DNA of 64,000 nucleotides. It comes from Anniella stebbinsi (lineage: Eukaryota > Chordata > Lepidosauria > Squamata > Anniellidae). Positions 29,733 to 44,700 of the stretch are shown here, in pieces (within the stretch, counting starts at the first letter, position 1; the number at the start of each line of letters is the position of its first letter). Where the stretch lies: NCBI GenBank assembly GCA_029215795.1, contig JARDYH010000007.1, forward strand, positions 73,791,763-73,855,762, written 5' to 3'. The notes under the pieces were generated by a model. That model was given only the letters and a program-made list of their open reading frames with translations, made no database searches and had not been told where the DNA came from. A program made the position numbers and the translations under genes.

Positions 29733-32700
29733 ACATATCTGATAAACTAACATCAAAACTACATGCGAGAAACCAGTAACCAAATGTTACTGAAGGGACA
29801 AACGAAAGAAATTGAATGTCGTAAAACTAGGCTGTTTCTTCCTTACACGATTAAGGCCTTGGATAAAGTTCACTGCCTGTTGGAATTACTGTACTTGGAA
29901 TGATAGAATTGTCTTTTCTAATGTTATTGTGATCCTTCAGGATTCTTAATTTGCTTTGATTTTAGTGTACACAACTTTTGCTGTTCCTTTGTCAAATGTC
30001 CAATAGGTTTTGAGGCTATGTTTCTAAGGGCTGCCTTTTATGTCCAGCAACAACAGGCATGATGAGTTGCCACTGCGTTATCTACCAGGTTGTTGGTGAA
30101 TTCTATGGGAATCTCTGGTTTGCAAGCTGGCAATTCTAGTATAAATGGGGATTACTGCTATTCCCCCTGTGAAATACAGTGTAGGTGCCATTGGTCATCA
30201 AACGGTGAGTGAGGAGCCTCATCTGGGTCATACCCTGATCATAGGAAGTGGGTTAAGCTAGTGACCCTTCCACCTTTTTATTTTCATCAACACTTTTTTT
30301 ATTCAGGCTGCTGGGTATTTTTTTAAAGGGGAAAATGCAGAAGAGAGAGAGAAAGACCGCAAAAGTATATGGATAGTTTTAAAAAAAAGGAAATTAAAGC
30401 TGGGTCCTACATTGAAGATTGGAATTCCAAATGAATCTCAGGGATTCAAAACAGTTTTAGTCATACTTAGAGGAGATCCATTGAAATGAATGGAAGATAA
30501 ATTAGCTATGATTACACAATGAGTCTACTCTACGTATGACTGAATCTGGTTTCAACTTCAGGTCTAAACTTCATTCCTGGCAGGTGCTAGCTAAACTGAG
30601 GGTGCCTCTACAAGAGAGGTTTAATGCGCTTTGAAGGTTCATTAAAATTTTTACCTCTACAAGAACGGAGCGCAAATCGGGCGTAGAGGCGCGTTATCTC
30701 CCCGATAATGCGCATTTTCGAATGCGCGTTAAATCGCGAGTTTTATTTTGCTCCAGCCGTTAAAGCGCATTTTCCCCGTGTGAACAAGCGATTATGCGCA
30801 TTAACTTCTTGTAAAGCGCTTTTTGGACATCTATTAATGCGTTTCACCGCCTCTCGCAGCCTCCCGTGCAGAGGGATTAGGAGTAAATGCGCGTCTGCGA
30901 TAATGCGCATAATCGCACAACCGGGTGCAAAAGCGCATCCTTGTAGAGGGGGCCTGAGAGCCTTATGGAATGGGGATAGAGAACTAAATAGACACATTGT
31001 TCCATTCTAGGATGGGAAAACCAACTTCTAGTTTGCTTCTAGTTTGTCTGATATGCAGTCAACTGGTGGGGAGGGAATGCAGAGCTGGTGGACATAACTG
31101 TACATTAACTCCTTTCCTCTCTTCTCAGCACTGAAAAAACCTGAAATAAAGATTCTGGGAAAGCTTCGAGCAGGATTTCCAGTAAACATCACTTGCACAA
31201 CCCCAGGAAGTTGTGCTTTGAAGCCTCCAAACATCACCTGGGGAGGCGTTTCTGAAGCCAGATCCAGGATCTCTGACTTGCTGCCAAACGGCACCAGTGT
31301 TTACACTGTGTTCAACTTTGTACCCTCAGTGAGAGATGATGGTCAGAATCTCACTTGCAGCGTCCGCTATGGAAATGAGACCAGTTTTTTGTACAGGGCG
31401 CGGACTGTCCTGATGAACGTCAACTGTGAGTGACTCTTTAGATCCGTCCCCTTGTCCCAAAGGGGCCGCTTTGCATGTTAACTTTCTCCAGGGCTGATCT
31501 TCAAGTCTGGCTTAGCTGGAACTGAAACGAATTGTGGGAAAGACTTCAAGGAAAATGTAGATCTGTTTAGAGGATTTGTGAGACATATCATTCATTCTCT
31601 TGCCTCAACGGGCAGATCCCTGGCCTGGCTGTTCCCCCTGGGCACCCAAGATAACCCCTATAGAGAGGGATTCCCTCCTCCCCATTATGATATGGGAAAA
31701 ACAAGACCATTGAGACACCTTAGTGTGCTTAACTAGCAGTCTTTATTCTTATGAACTGGAAAATCCAGGAAAAAAACCCCACAGACTGGTGCAATATAGG
31801 CTTTCCTCAGTTTGTCCTTCAGCCGTAGCTCCCCCTGTGCCCTTTAGATTATGCAACAGGAATTAGCTATTGCCTAAATGCAGCGTGTCTATTTCTGATT
31901 AACATGTCGCAAAGCTGCTGCTGCAAAGCAACTGTTGTTAAGCAGGGGCATGAACCGCCCAGAGACTTTCGGCTATTGGGTGGTATGGAAATGCAATAAA
32001 TCTATACATGAATAAAGCACGACTGCCACCGGAAAATGCATTAATACACCAGATCAAGGGCTGACTTTATGGAGTCTGTGTCACCTGGATGGTATCTGGT
32101 AGGAATGTCCTACCTACACTGTATCTTCCTTATCTCTCTGGAGCAGGCTGCTGGCAGGAACAGAATGCTAGACAAGGTTGACTTTTGGGTCTTCTGTTCC
32201 AGCGAAGCAACATACATGCATGGGGGCATAGAGAAAAATGGCAGCATCTCCAGCCCCTGGAGGCAACAGCGAAGCTTGAAGACAATAGCAGTGGGAGGAG
32301 AGAAAGAAGAGTGTTGACTACAGTAAAGGCTGATGGCTCTGATGTCAGTGGGGCAGCTTGGAAAGCTCCTTTAGAGTTCTGACTGGTTCTGACTGAAATC
32401 CAGAGCGGATTTGCCAACCCTTTGACACTGGAACCGCCAGCTTTCACTGGTTGGGTGTGAGCATGTGAGAGAGCCCATGACAGAGAGAGTTCCTGGGATG
32501 ACACTCGCACCTACTCTCTGCTGAAACCTAAGTGGAAGGCATCACTCACCCAAAGGGCTTGTTCTTGTCTTACAGACCCACCCGAGAAGCCAGAGCTCCG
32601 TGCGGAACTTATACGCTCAAACAAATGTAAGTTTTTCTATAAATTTGTATATCAACAGAATTATATAGACCATTAAACTAAAGGTGGTTGATTAATTCAG

Positions 32701-35700
32701 AGCTCTTTGAGGCAGATAGTAATGCACAGGTTTTTTTTAAATTATTATTATTTTTAGAAATACCCTTGGCCCTTCCATAGGTAAGGGTGTCTGTGCCTGG
32801 AAAGACAGTGCGATCCAGTGGATGTTGCAAATCAGGGGGATGGAGGAGAAAGAAGCCTTCTATGTTAAGGAGATGGAATTTGACAGACACGTGACTGCTG
32901 GCTCCTTTAGAGATGAACTTAGGCTGTATTCTAAAGCTCTAGCAAGTGTGGCGGCATGGACCAGGGCCAATAGGAGTTGTGGGAGGGATGTATCCTCTTA
33001 CCCAGCCAATTTTTTTTCAGCCTGGTAAAGCCACAAGCCATTAACTTGACGTGGCAATAGGAAAATCAAACATTTCACCACTGCAACCAGGCAAACTCGC
33101 AGTGCCAGCACCTCCAAAGAAACAACACGAAACCCCTTTCACTTAAAGTGAACCATCTCATCATCCCATTTGATAAGGAAATAGCTCTTCCCAGGTAACT
33201 CTCAGGAAAAAGTTTGATTATGGAGCGTTATTCTCAAGGGGCAGAAAACTTGCACTACTGATTTCTTTTTCAAGAAAAATGTGCTAAACTGACAAGCAGA
33301 TATTCACCCAAGCAACTGAATCTAGCTTGGCTAGAATCAGTCATAAAGCACACCAGAGTCTTGGAGAAAGGGACAGAGCTACTGCACATGTGGATCACGT
33401 GTATATCCCACCTTTTCTCCAAGAAGCTCAAGGAAGCATCCATGGATCTCCACCCTCACCATTTCTCTCTTCGCAATAACCCTGTGATGTAGATTAGGCT
33501 AAGAGGTCCTAACTGGCTCACAGCCATCCAGTGAACTTCATGGTTGAGTGGGGATTTGAACCTGGGACTCTCCAGTCCTGGACTGACACTCTAACCACCA
33601 CACCACACTGGCTCTCAGAGGAGCCTGGGCAATTTTCCAAACCAGCCACTTAACAGAATGCACAGGAGGCCCCCCACATGCCACAGGGCAGGCCTACCAC
33701 ATTTTGGAGTGCGTGAAGGAACACATATTGCCGTCTAAGGAGCACCCCGGCCCTCTCCCCCATAAGACCATTCAGTCCAGAATCTCAAATTACACTATTG
33801 GTAGTAGGCAGGCTACCATTCATGATTTCTCCCAGGAGAGTGAATCAACCGTAATGATCAATAGATACTGATAACAACCCCAGGCGATTTGGGATTGTTG
33901 GAGGGTAAGCAAACAAGCAGGTTTTTTTAATTGCTTCATCTGGTGAAATTTGTGGACAGATATTATTTCTTGACCTGGGGTGGGGTGTGGTGGTTGGTAA
34001 TGCCATAGCGTGAGAATGGCAGTAACATCTCACTGTCTCTTTGGATCTATGCAGCTGTGAAAAACTATACAGGTGACACCCACTTTGCTGTACAGGAAGG
34101 TGACTCTATTGTGCTACAATGCGAGGTAAAGGGCAGACCCGTGCCCAAAGTGACTTGGATAAAGACATCAGATTCCAAATGGACTCCCACATCAGGAAAC
34201 AGTCTGACAATTTCTGATCTGAAGGAGCCGCAAATGGGTGAATACAAGTGCCAGGCCAAGAACTCAGAAGGCTCCACCGAGACAATCTTCCAGCTCTCCC
34301 TAGGATGTAAGTGAAGCAATATTGGGATCTTTTTCAGAGGGACGTTGCCGAGACATAATTGCTGTCACAAGGGTGCTTCCAGATGAAGGGGTCTTAGAGT
34401 TTACAACCAGAAGGCATTGTGCAGCAAACAATTCTGACTTTTTTTCCTTAATGAGTTTTCTGCGGTAGGAACAAGATGGAAGGTGTGGTGGGAAAAAAAC
34501 ATGCGAGGGTTACAAGTAGGTGACGATGATGATGATGGTGTCTGGACCACCCATCAAATTCAGTAAATGGGGCAGGGCAGTAAAAGCCTCATCTGTAAGC
34601 ACCCAAATGATCTTCAATGATATAAAATGGTGGGAGATTCAGGACAGATAAAAAGAAGCCCTTCTTCACACAGTTCAAAGTTAAAGTGTGGAATTCACTA
34701 CCACAAGGTGTGGCAAGAGACACTAGCTTTAAAAGGCAATTAGATAAATTCATGGAGGAGAAGGCTATCAGTAGCTACTTGTCCTGATGGCTATATATTA
34801 TGTCCAGATCAGAGGTAGCACGCTCCTGAATTCCAGTTGCTGGGGAATAACAAAGGGAGAGGGATTTGCCCTCAAGTCCTGCTTGTGCACTTCCTAAGGA
34901 CAAGATTGGCCACTATGGAGAACTGGATCCTAGGTAGTTGGTCTGACCCAGCAGGACTCCTATGTTCTTAGGAAAACTCATCCTTGAATTTCACACTGCA
35001 AGGGACTATTTTTGAGTGTATTGGAACATGCTCTAGAACTCCTTGCTGCAACTGGCCATTCTTGGAGTTCACAACTGTGGTGAATATGGGGTTTTGGGCC
35101 TGCTCCTTCACTGCAAAGGATATCATGTTTCACTAAGGCAACCCCCCCACCCCCCACCCCAACTGCATGGAAAACATTAGGGCTCACTCCCCTGACGTTC
35201 TCAAGCCATGAAGTGAACCCACCCATGATATCAGTTGCTCAGGTGGAATTCAATGGCTAGAAACCCTGCAATTATACAGTCATGAGGTTCACATACACAC
35301 ACAGCCCCCAATCCCAAAGCCCATTGACAGCCATTCCCTCAGTCATGTCTGGGTTCAGCAACCATCTCAGCTCCATCCAAGTCTTCTCCACAATCAATCG
35401 CCAGGAAAGCTGCTCCACTCCAGGCAGGGACAGGTGTCAGCACCTGGCATCCTTGGGCAGCCACTGGGCCCACTTGCCTTGCTCAGTCTCAAATAATTCT
35501 GGCCAGGTGTTCCAAGCAGTGCCTTGTGCCTTGTCCCAACCGCAATTTAAATGTCCCACAATGTTCCACAGTGATGCTACATGGAGGGCATCGTGAAACA
35601 TTAAAATGGTGCAGCTCAGGCTCCTGCTGCTGCTGCCACTTTCAGAGGAGCCCACCAGGATCCATTGATGGACAAGGAAGCCCACCAGAGGAAACCCTGC

Positions 35701-38700
35701 CCAGAGATCCCTCTAAGCAGCCAGGACTCCAGGACTTGAGCCAGTTGAAATGTGAAGTAGAGGTGTCCTTGGCACGTTAAAGAGAATTGGCCTCAGGTAT
35801 ACATTGGAAAGAAGGAGGAGAAACAAAATAGACCCCTTTGGATGTTGCAGGAAAGGTCCTCAGGGAAAGCTGTAGAACACGTGTGGTGTAAAAGAGTATC
35901 AGACTCAGAAATGGAGATGTGGATTCATGTCCACATTCAGCCATGAAGCTTACTGGGTGATCTCTGAATAGCCACCATTTTCCATCCACACCTTACTCTC
36001 TCTTCTTTTTCTCCATTCCCTCCCTCCCTCCGTCATTCATTCTCTTTCATTCCCCACCTCTCTCTCACTTCCTTTCTTTGCTCTATCTCTTTCTCTCCCC
36101 ACTTCTTCGTCCCCATTTGAGGCACCCCGAAATTATAGTTTCTCTCTTGACTGGTCTGTGGCATCGCTGTCCAAGGATAGAGGTGTAGGCCTCAAGAACA
36201 CCCCTGGCAGTGGAGCAGCTGCTGAATGCCAGCTGTTTGGTGAGGACAGAAGCCAGCTGCTGCTCTGTCCTCTGCAAGCTCCTCTGGATGGTTTACTTTT
36301 ACTCCCCCACCTCCCTGTGTGTGATCTCCTCAGTGCCCCTGTCTTCTCTCCTAACTGCAACCCTCCTTCGAATCTCTTCCATCTCTTTTCAACCTTGAGC
36401 TCTCCACAGGGGTTTGCACATTACAAATAAACAGGAAAAATAATGGACCTCCAATTCTGGTGCTGCTATATGCAAAATTAAAGCATCCCCCCTTCCACCA
36501 AATATGAGCCGTTTTGTCAGTAAAATATGTAGCACCCAAAGGAGATGGGATGTAGTTGGACCTAACCAGGGTAGGAATTCAAGCTGGGTCCTGACCAACC
36601 GAGCTATGGCAGCCACTTGGAATTGCCAAAAAAGAAGTGCATCACACAAAAAGAGGACACACATTTGCATATAATTTGCATATGGGGTATTTATTTATTT
36701 GTTTTCTTATTATTTTATATACAGCATTTATATTCTGCTCCATATTTAGACAGGTTCCGGAGCAGTGAACAATAAAAATACCAAATAGGATAAAAGAATA
36801 AAACATCATGTTAAAATAATGACTTTTTTAAAAAAGACAGAATTCTGATAAAACTGTAGAAGGTTTCCTTAAATAAAGATATTTTCAGGAGGTGCTGGAA
36901 ATAACAACACCTGACCTCCAAAGGCAGGGAGTTCCATAGAAAGGTAACCTCCACACATGATGGGTTACATTTCTGAATTGCCTGTCGGTTCACTTTGATG
37001 AAGAGTAGGTGAACAAGTTGCTTATCATGTCGTCTCGCCTCTGGGGGACTTCTTTCTTCTTGAGTTAGATTTCCACCCCTGGGTTGAATATAATGAATAC
37101 AGGCATAACAGGGCCAGAGTTGGCCAAGATCCTGATGATGACCCTTTCTTGTTGACCTCTTTCCAGACAGCCCTAGGGCGTGCAAACAGGAGATCTCTCA
37201 CTGCAGGAAAGATAGCAGTGGGTTCCTCTGCAGTTGTTCCATCTGCTCCATCCCTTGGCCCACAGTTACATGGCAGGTGAATGGGGAGACCTTGAAGGGG
37301 AACACCACCAGAGGGAAGATGCAGGTCATTACCTGGAATATGGAGGAAGTAGGCACTAGCACCCTGCACTTCTCAGGGGACTGGGATGGAGAACGCCATA
37401 TTACCTGCCATGGAGCCAATTCAGAGGGAGAGTTTGACATGATGTTCTTCCTATTTAGTTCAGGTATGTCTCTGGGGTGCAGGTTGGTGCTGTATTGTCT
37501 GCTATTCATGTAATCAATTTCTAGACCACTGGACTAGATCTAAAAAGACACCTCGAAGTGGTTTACGGCATAAGCATGTCAAATTTATTTATTATTTTAG
37601 TTATTTACAATATTGATATACCGCTCCTCTATGGAGATTTCGGAGCAGTGAACAAATAGGATAAAAGAGCAAAAATGCAAGACATCCACAGCTCAAACAT
37701 GAAAATACAACACATACTATTAGTATATACTGTACTGTTTGGATGGTTTTACTATATTTTAGAGATTAAATAGGGAAACAGGGAGACCGAGTTTTATAAA
37801 TATCCGATGTATTCGAATTTTTATATGGGGATGCAAAATCCCCTCTGAGTTGGATGGTGGTATTAACTGTATACAAAATGTGATGTGCTATTGGTCTGTT
37901 GACTGTAAATAAAGTATTTGATTGACAACACTTCTCAGTTAAAAACATATAAAAGCAAAAGGTAAACGTCCTCAATCAATTTTTAAATTTAAATTTTGTA
38001 TATTGTCTTTTTAATGTTCAATCTTTTAATTTTTGTAAATCGTCCAGAGAGCTTCGGCTATGGGGTGGTATATAAATGTAATAAATACTACTACTACTAC
38101 TACTACTAATACATTTTAAACCAAAGAACTAACAATCAACAAACTGATGTTACCCAGGTCCTTGATTCAGTAAGCAACCTGCATTCACAGGTCATTTTGT
38201 AGGGGTGCCAGCCAACCAGAAAAAAGAAAGAAAGAAACCAGCCTGGCCTCCTCTTATGGCTTTAAGAGCAGCTTGAGTTGCAGAAATCAGCAGCTGAGAA
38301 TTTTCATGGCATGGAGATACTTAGCCTCACCTGCTAAGGCTTCCAGATCAAGCTGCCATTAAAAACACAAGAGCAAAGGCCAGTTGAAAAGCTAACAACC
38401 CTAGTCACATCAAACCTGCCTTGCCTCTTGAATTGGCTCATATTGCTTCATCATTTTTCCTTCCTCTCTGAACCTTTCCTTGTGGTTGCACTTGCTCCCA
38501 GATGCCGCCTGTCTTTACGATGCCACTTACGTGGTGTCGTAAGGCAGTGCAGCAGATGCCTTGGGGGGTATCAAAACCCACTCCAAGCAGCAGTGAATAG
38601 GACAGGTGATAGTTCCAAAGCAGTAGGCTGGGAGAAGGTTCACGCCCTCTGTACAATGTATGTATTTCTCATATTTAGGGCCAACTAGACATAATCCTTA

Positions 38701-41700
38701 AATGCATCATAGGGTGACCATATGAAAAGGAGGACAGGGCTCCTATATCTTTAACAGTTGCATAGAAAAGGGAATTTCAGCAGGTGTCATTTGTATACAT
38801 ACAGCACCTGGTGTAATTCCTTCTTCATCACAACAATTAAAGTTGCAGGAGCCCTTCCCTCTTTTTATCTGGTCAAGAGGACAGGGCTCCTGCAGCTTTA
38901 ACTGTTGTGATGGAAAGGGAATTTCACCAGGTGCTGCATGCATTCAAATGACACCTGCTGAAATTCCCTTTTCTATGCAGCTGTTAAAGATGCAAGAGCC
39001 CTGTCCTCCTTTTCATATGGTCAGCCTAGCTATAGGCAAGTGGTTTTTGCCTCTTGTGTAGGTGTTTGTTTGTTTGTTTGTTTTAAATGCAAATTGTACC
39101 AGTTGGGGGAGGGGGCTGGTAATTAATGGGATCAGAACAAGCAAGGAAGAAGGAATCTACCCGTTCTTTCTCCACTGCAGTCCTGGGGAAAATTCCTGTA
39201 CTGTAACTATTTGCTTTGGGCGGCTGATTGTGTGGGGGAACTCCCAATAGTACCTATGGGGGAAAATCCTCCCAATGCAAAGGGAAGCATCCAAAGAGGG
39301 ATTTTCTTCAGGATCACAGCAGGGAAGGAAAGGGTTAGATTTCCTCTCGATGCCTCCTCTGACCTCATTTCTTATCAGCCCCCATATACATTTATGCAAT
39401 TTTCATTTCAGATGCAAAGACAAATTTAACATCACGTCCAGTTTGGCTTTTAGTCCAATGGTCTATAATAATTAATAGAATTTATTACGGTCGCAAGACC
39501 AGCAAACCAGTGGTCTATACTTCACACTTTCCTAACCTCGTCCATTCTAGATGTGTTTGACCACAACTCCCAGCACACTCCCTTGGGGATTCTGGAAGTT
39601 GTAGTCCAAGAGATCTGGGGAGCACCAGGTCAGGGTAAAGCTGGTCTAGCTGGCAGCAATTCTCTAAGGTGTCTGGGAGAGGTTACTTTCTCTGTCCTCC
39701 TGCATGAGATCTTTAATTCGCAATGTCAGCAATTGTGCCCTAGTCCATTTGTTTGCAAAACATGTGCTTTTAACAATTAATTTAGTTTAACTGAGTTACA
39801 TTGACCTAAGGCTAGCTCTTTTTCACAGAGAAGAGCTAGCCAGAACATGGCGAAATGATGTAACAGTATTAATAACAACTGTGTATTAAACATCGACCCT
39901 ATTGCAACTGGAGTGGGCTAATGCAAAATTGGATGGGGCTCCTGCAACCTTAATAGCTGTGTAGATGGAGTAATGCACCTATTAAAAGTGCAAGAGCCCT
40001 GTTCTCTTTTGCATCTAACTGTGATTCTGAGCAGTGGTTAAACTTAACCCATTCCTATCTCCATCCCAGATGTGGTGACTCAGTGGTGTAGGAAAGACAC
40101 ACATGTTCAGAGGCACCAATTTCTTTACTTCTGTTCTGCCTAGGGTGACCATATGGAAAGGAGGACAGGACTCCTGTATCTTTAACAGCTGCATTGAAAG
40201 GGGAATTTCAACAGGTGTCATTTGTAGGGATGTAAACGGCCAAAATTATCATATCGTCATTGGAAATTCCGACATAAAAAAATTTATGATCCAATTATAT
40301 CGGGGGTACCCAGATTTGATTGGATCTGAAATCCGATAAATACAGGAAGTTCCAATACGATTACGGTGCTTTTCCCCATAGGTTTGCACTGGAAGCTTTC
40401 CCCCAATGCAAGTCTATGGGGGAAAACACTGGGCCAGCACTCCCTCCCTCCCTCCCCTCCCTCGCGCTCCCTCCCCCCACTCACACTCCTTACCCCCACT
40501 CACGCTCCTTACCCCCAGTTGCCACCGTCCCCATCGTCACCGCTGCCGCCCCCGCCCCATACTACTGCTAAACAGGCTTTCCGGCCTGTTCGTCAGTACA
40601 GAGCCGTGTGGAGTGATGTCGTCATCACTCGGCGCAGTTCTGTACTGATGAATAGGCTGGAAAGCCTGTTTAGCAGTAGTACGGGGCAGTTGCAGTGGCG
40701 GCAGCGGTGACGATGGAGGCGGTGGCAGCGGGGGGTAAGGAGTGCGAGTGGGGGTAAGGAGCTCGAGTGTGGGGGGAAGGGAGGGTTCCCCAGGGTTCCC
40801 CACTTACCTGCGGCCTTCCCCACTGCTGTTCGCTGCCCTCTGCTGCTTCCGGACTACTCAGGAGAGCGACGACACTCTGAGTGACGTCATCACCCGGCGC
40901 ATCGTCACTCTACTGAGAACTAGACTGCAAAGCCTAGTTCTCAGTAGTCCAGAAGCAGCGGAGGGCAGCGGATGGCAGTGGAGAAGGCCGCAGTTAAGGA
41001 GCGTAAGTGGGGGGGGGGAAGGGAGGGCCGGCCCTAAACTGGTGGTTCGATAATCCGATATGTCCAATAGTTATCAGACATATGGATTTCGGATCCGATC
41101 AGATAGAGCCTCCTTAGAAATGTATTGTTATCGTTAATCGGATGTCCGATAACGACCTTATCGGATTGTTATCGGACATCAAAACAATACGGTACACATC
41201 CCTAGTCATTTGTATGCATGCAGCACCTGGTGAAATTCCCTCTTCATCACAACAATTAAAGCTGAAGGAGTCCGGCCCTCTTTTGTATCTGGTCACTCTA
41301 GCATAGCTCCTGCATGTCCTCCTTTTCATATGGTCACCCTAATTTTGCCTGACCTTGAAAACAGCTTCTGGGGGCTGATTCATGGCAGAAATGAAGACCG
41401 AGGGTGGCTCTGTGTGTTCATATGTTTCAAAATGAGGATTTCCCCCAGTTTTCTAAGAAGCTTTTAACATCTGGCTGGAAGGGAAGCGTGAATTAGATTT
41501 TATTAAGTGTATCTGCGTTAATAACTTTAATTTTAGAGATAAATGTTGCCATTAGAATAATTTAGCGCTGAACTCTTAAAAGTTCATTATTTTCTTCTAA
41601 TGGCTTAGCGAAAAGGAAAAAAAAGTGATTAGCACCAGTAATTCCATGTATTTATTTTTAATTGTAGAGATAATACTTTTGGTTTTTTAAAATCATAACA

Positions 41701-44700
41701 ATGAGTTTAGGTGCTATTTTAATGAAGGATAGCATGGGCAATTGCCACTCATTGTCTTTCAACATGAGCAAAAAGATACCAAAACAATGGCTTGTCTAGA
41801 GTAGCGTACTAGGGCTCGGGAGACCCGGGCAGTGTACGTGATCCTCCTCTGTATTCTATCCTCACAATGACCCTGTGAGGTAGGCTAGACTGAGAGTCAG
41901 TGACTGGTGCAAAGTCACCCACTGAACTTCATGGCCTAGTGGGCTAGAACCCAGGTCGCCCGAGACCTAGTCCAACACTCTAACCACTACACCATACTGG
42001 CACTGTGCAGGAAGTTGGACCAGATGACCTTCAAGGTGACATCGAACTCTAAATTTGTTTTGATTCAATGATCAATTAGTCCTGACCACAATAGCACTAA
42101 TAACAATGTTAGACGAGCCATGCTCGATAAGACCAGGGATCCATCTTCTCCAACATTTTGTTCATGCAGTGGCCAACCAGCTGCTCAAAAAAAACCCTTG
42201 TTAGGCCAATTATCCTAGGACATGGTGATTTCAGCCCATCCCCAAACTCCCCCCTCCTGAGGGGCCTGTATCAAAGGAACACCAGAGCACCTATCTCTGT
42301 GGCAGGAACAGAATATGATTGCTTTGTTGCAATGAAAAAAGAAAAGTCTATTTCACTAAACTCTACCTGTTCTTCTCTGAACTATCAGGGGGCATGTTGA
42401 CCTCAAACATCATTAGTGCAGTGATTGGCGCATTCATCATGTTTGTTATCATAATACTCATCATTGCCATCATCGTGACTTCCAAAAAGTAAGTAATAAT
42501 TGATTGTTAGTTTCTGGACTGCTTGAAGAATGCTGTGGTTGAGGGTATGCACTGGAGGGAGGCAAGAGTTGAAGGCTCCATCTAGATTCCATGATGGACT
42601 CCACCATACCACAGTTTGGCTCTTCTGCAGGGAGAGAGGGCCCAATGTTGCGATAGGCAGTCACTTTTCACATCTGAACTGATGATGTTGCTTATGTGGG
42701 TTGAGTAGATTTAGAAACCAGAAAGGTCCATAGGATGCTGCTCAACTATTTGGTTGGGAGCTTGAAATATACTCAACTCACATAATCATCACCGCTGCAA
42801 AAGCCCTTGTAGATTTGTGCTGGCCATTTCTTAGGATCTTTCCGGACACTCATCTTCTCCCTGGGGTACTGCCCAGAGGTTACACATCCACCTGGAAAAT
42901 ATCACCCCAACAAATCCTCCTGTTACTGGTATACTGCTCTTTCCCAGTGATCAGATGGCTAATTTGAATGGTTTGGGAACTCTTACGCCTTGGCAAGGGT
43001 CGTGATCCAGACAATTTGGAGTGGGAGGAGGGGGAGCTGGCAGTCAGTCCAAGTGGCTAGAAGCATGCGTATAGACAAAACCAGAAAGAGGTTCAAGTTC
43101 CAGAGCAACCATCACAGGCAGGAAGCAGGAGCTTGCTCATTCATGGTATTTTAAGCAGAGTTTTTTTAAGGACCAACCCCCTACAAACTGATATAGCAGT
43201 AACACAAGTGATGTGATGGTGTGGATCTGGAAAGGTTCTGGTAACAGGGGAAGAAAAAGAAGATTCTTAGAGAGCAGGATATAAGTAGCTCATCCAATCC
43301 AGAGGATCAGCACTCCTTTTGCAATTGGGTTGGAACCAATCTGTACATGTTTATAATAATTGAAGAGAGATACTTTGTGATCAGACTGGAGATGGTCTGA
43401 GCTTAGCTTAATATAAAGGGAATGGCATTTCTTTGCAGGTGCCGGAGAAAATCTGTGACTAGCTCAAAGTCTTACACAAAACAAAAACAACTTGTCCAAG
43501 GCGAGATCCCCAAAGATGTCAAGGTCTGTAGCATCTGCTTCTTCACTGCCACTTTTAAGTAATCCACACCAGCACTTCGGTGGTATGCAGAAAAAATGGC
43601 GGGTCTTGGGAGGATCATTGGATGCTTAGCTGGGCCTGGGGCACCCACTTATCCCTTTACTCCAGCCCATGCCATGTGGGTTGATACCCAGCCTTATCGG
43701 GAGCTGCCCAGTGAGTCAAAGATCAGGAGATGCAGGATAGTTGTCCAACACATTACACAGCAAATTACATGTTGCTTCATCACTGGTTAGGCTTCAACTG
43801 TGCAGCTGTATAGTTGGTACTTCTGCCCTGCCCCTTCCTGGCCCATCATCAGGGCCCTGATCCAGAGTGATTGAGGGGCCTGGCATCTTCCTCACAAGTA
43901 GGACTCAGGTAGGGATGTCCCCATGCTGCCAGATGGGCACTGTGCCTTTGGCTCAGGGATTCCATTACAAAATGTCACTGCCTGTTCCCTGGTGGGGCTG
44001 TGGGTGAATCTGGTGACACAAGGAAATGAGACCAATCAGGGTGTCATGGCTCCTTCAAATCAGTGGTCTTCTCAGGGAGGGTTTCTTCTGAGGTGATGGT
44101 CTTCTTTGTCTCTGCCGACCCTCTGGAATCCTATTAGTTCAGGGGCCTGCAACGTGTTCCTCCTTTCCTCTGAGTTCTCATGGAGTTCAAGGTTGTTTCC
44201 ACAAGAAAGATGATGGGGACATGACACCCGTGTACCCCTATATTCATATACATACATCAATAGCTTTGATATGGATTTGTTCAGAACCAGCTCTTTTTTC
44301 GTTTGGGGGACCTTTTTAGTAAGGATGACCATGGTGGAGAAATCCAGCCCTTTTTTAGGCCCACTGGATTTACCTTGAACCCCTGTCTTGGCTTGCATTT
44401 GAACCACTGGCTTGTTCTCGATACCTGCAAACTCTACTTGTTCCTCCCCTTAAATCACCAGTTACACAAATTTTGGCTGTCATTTTCTCCCTTTGCAACT
44501 GTGATTTGTGCAAATTAAGCAAATTACAGCCAAAATGTGTGCAAATTACGCAAATAGTTGCCTCACTTTATGTAAATGGTGATTTAAGCCACCCCTCCCC
44601 TGAAAATCCATGAAATGGCCCAACTCAAGTCAGGCCAGATCATCGGTAAGCAAGTCTAAGTCCAAACATTCAGCGAACTTCACTTCCTGGATAGATTCCT

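Noticed and set aside
30708..31010. Similar frames starting MRI(I/F)EC in two MITE copies (also at 21481)
   Set aside because: The similarity follows from DNA-level repeat homology; frames are interrupted in copy 1 and have no domain.
38710..39029. Target-site duplication for this MITE
   Set aside because: The flanking 8-mers (atgcatca and gctatagg) do not match; element identity rests on its ends and body only.
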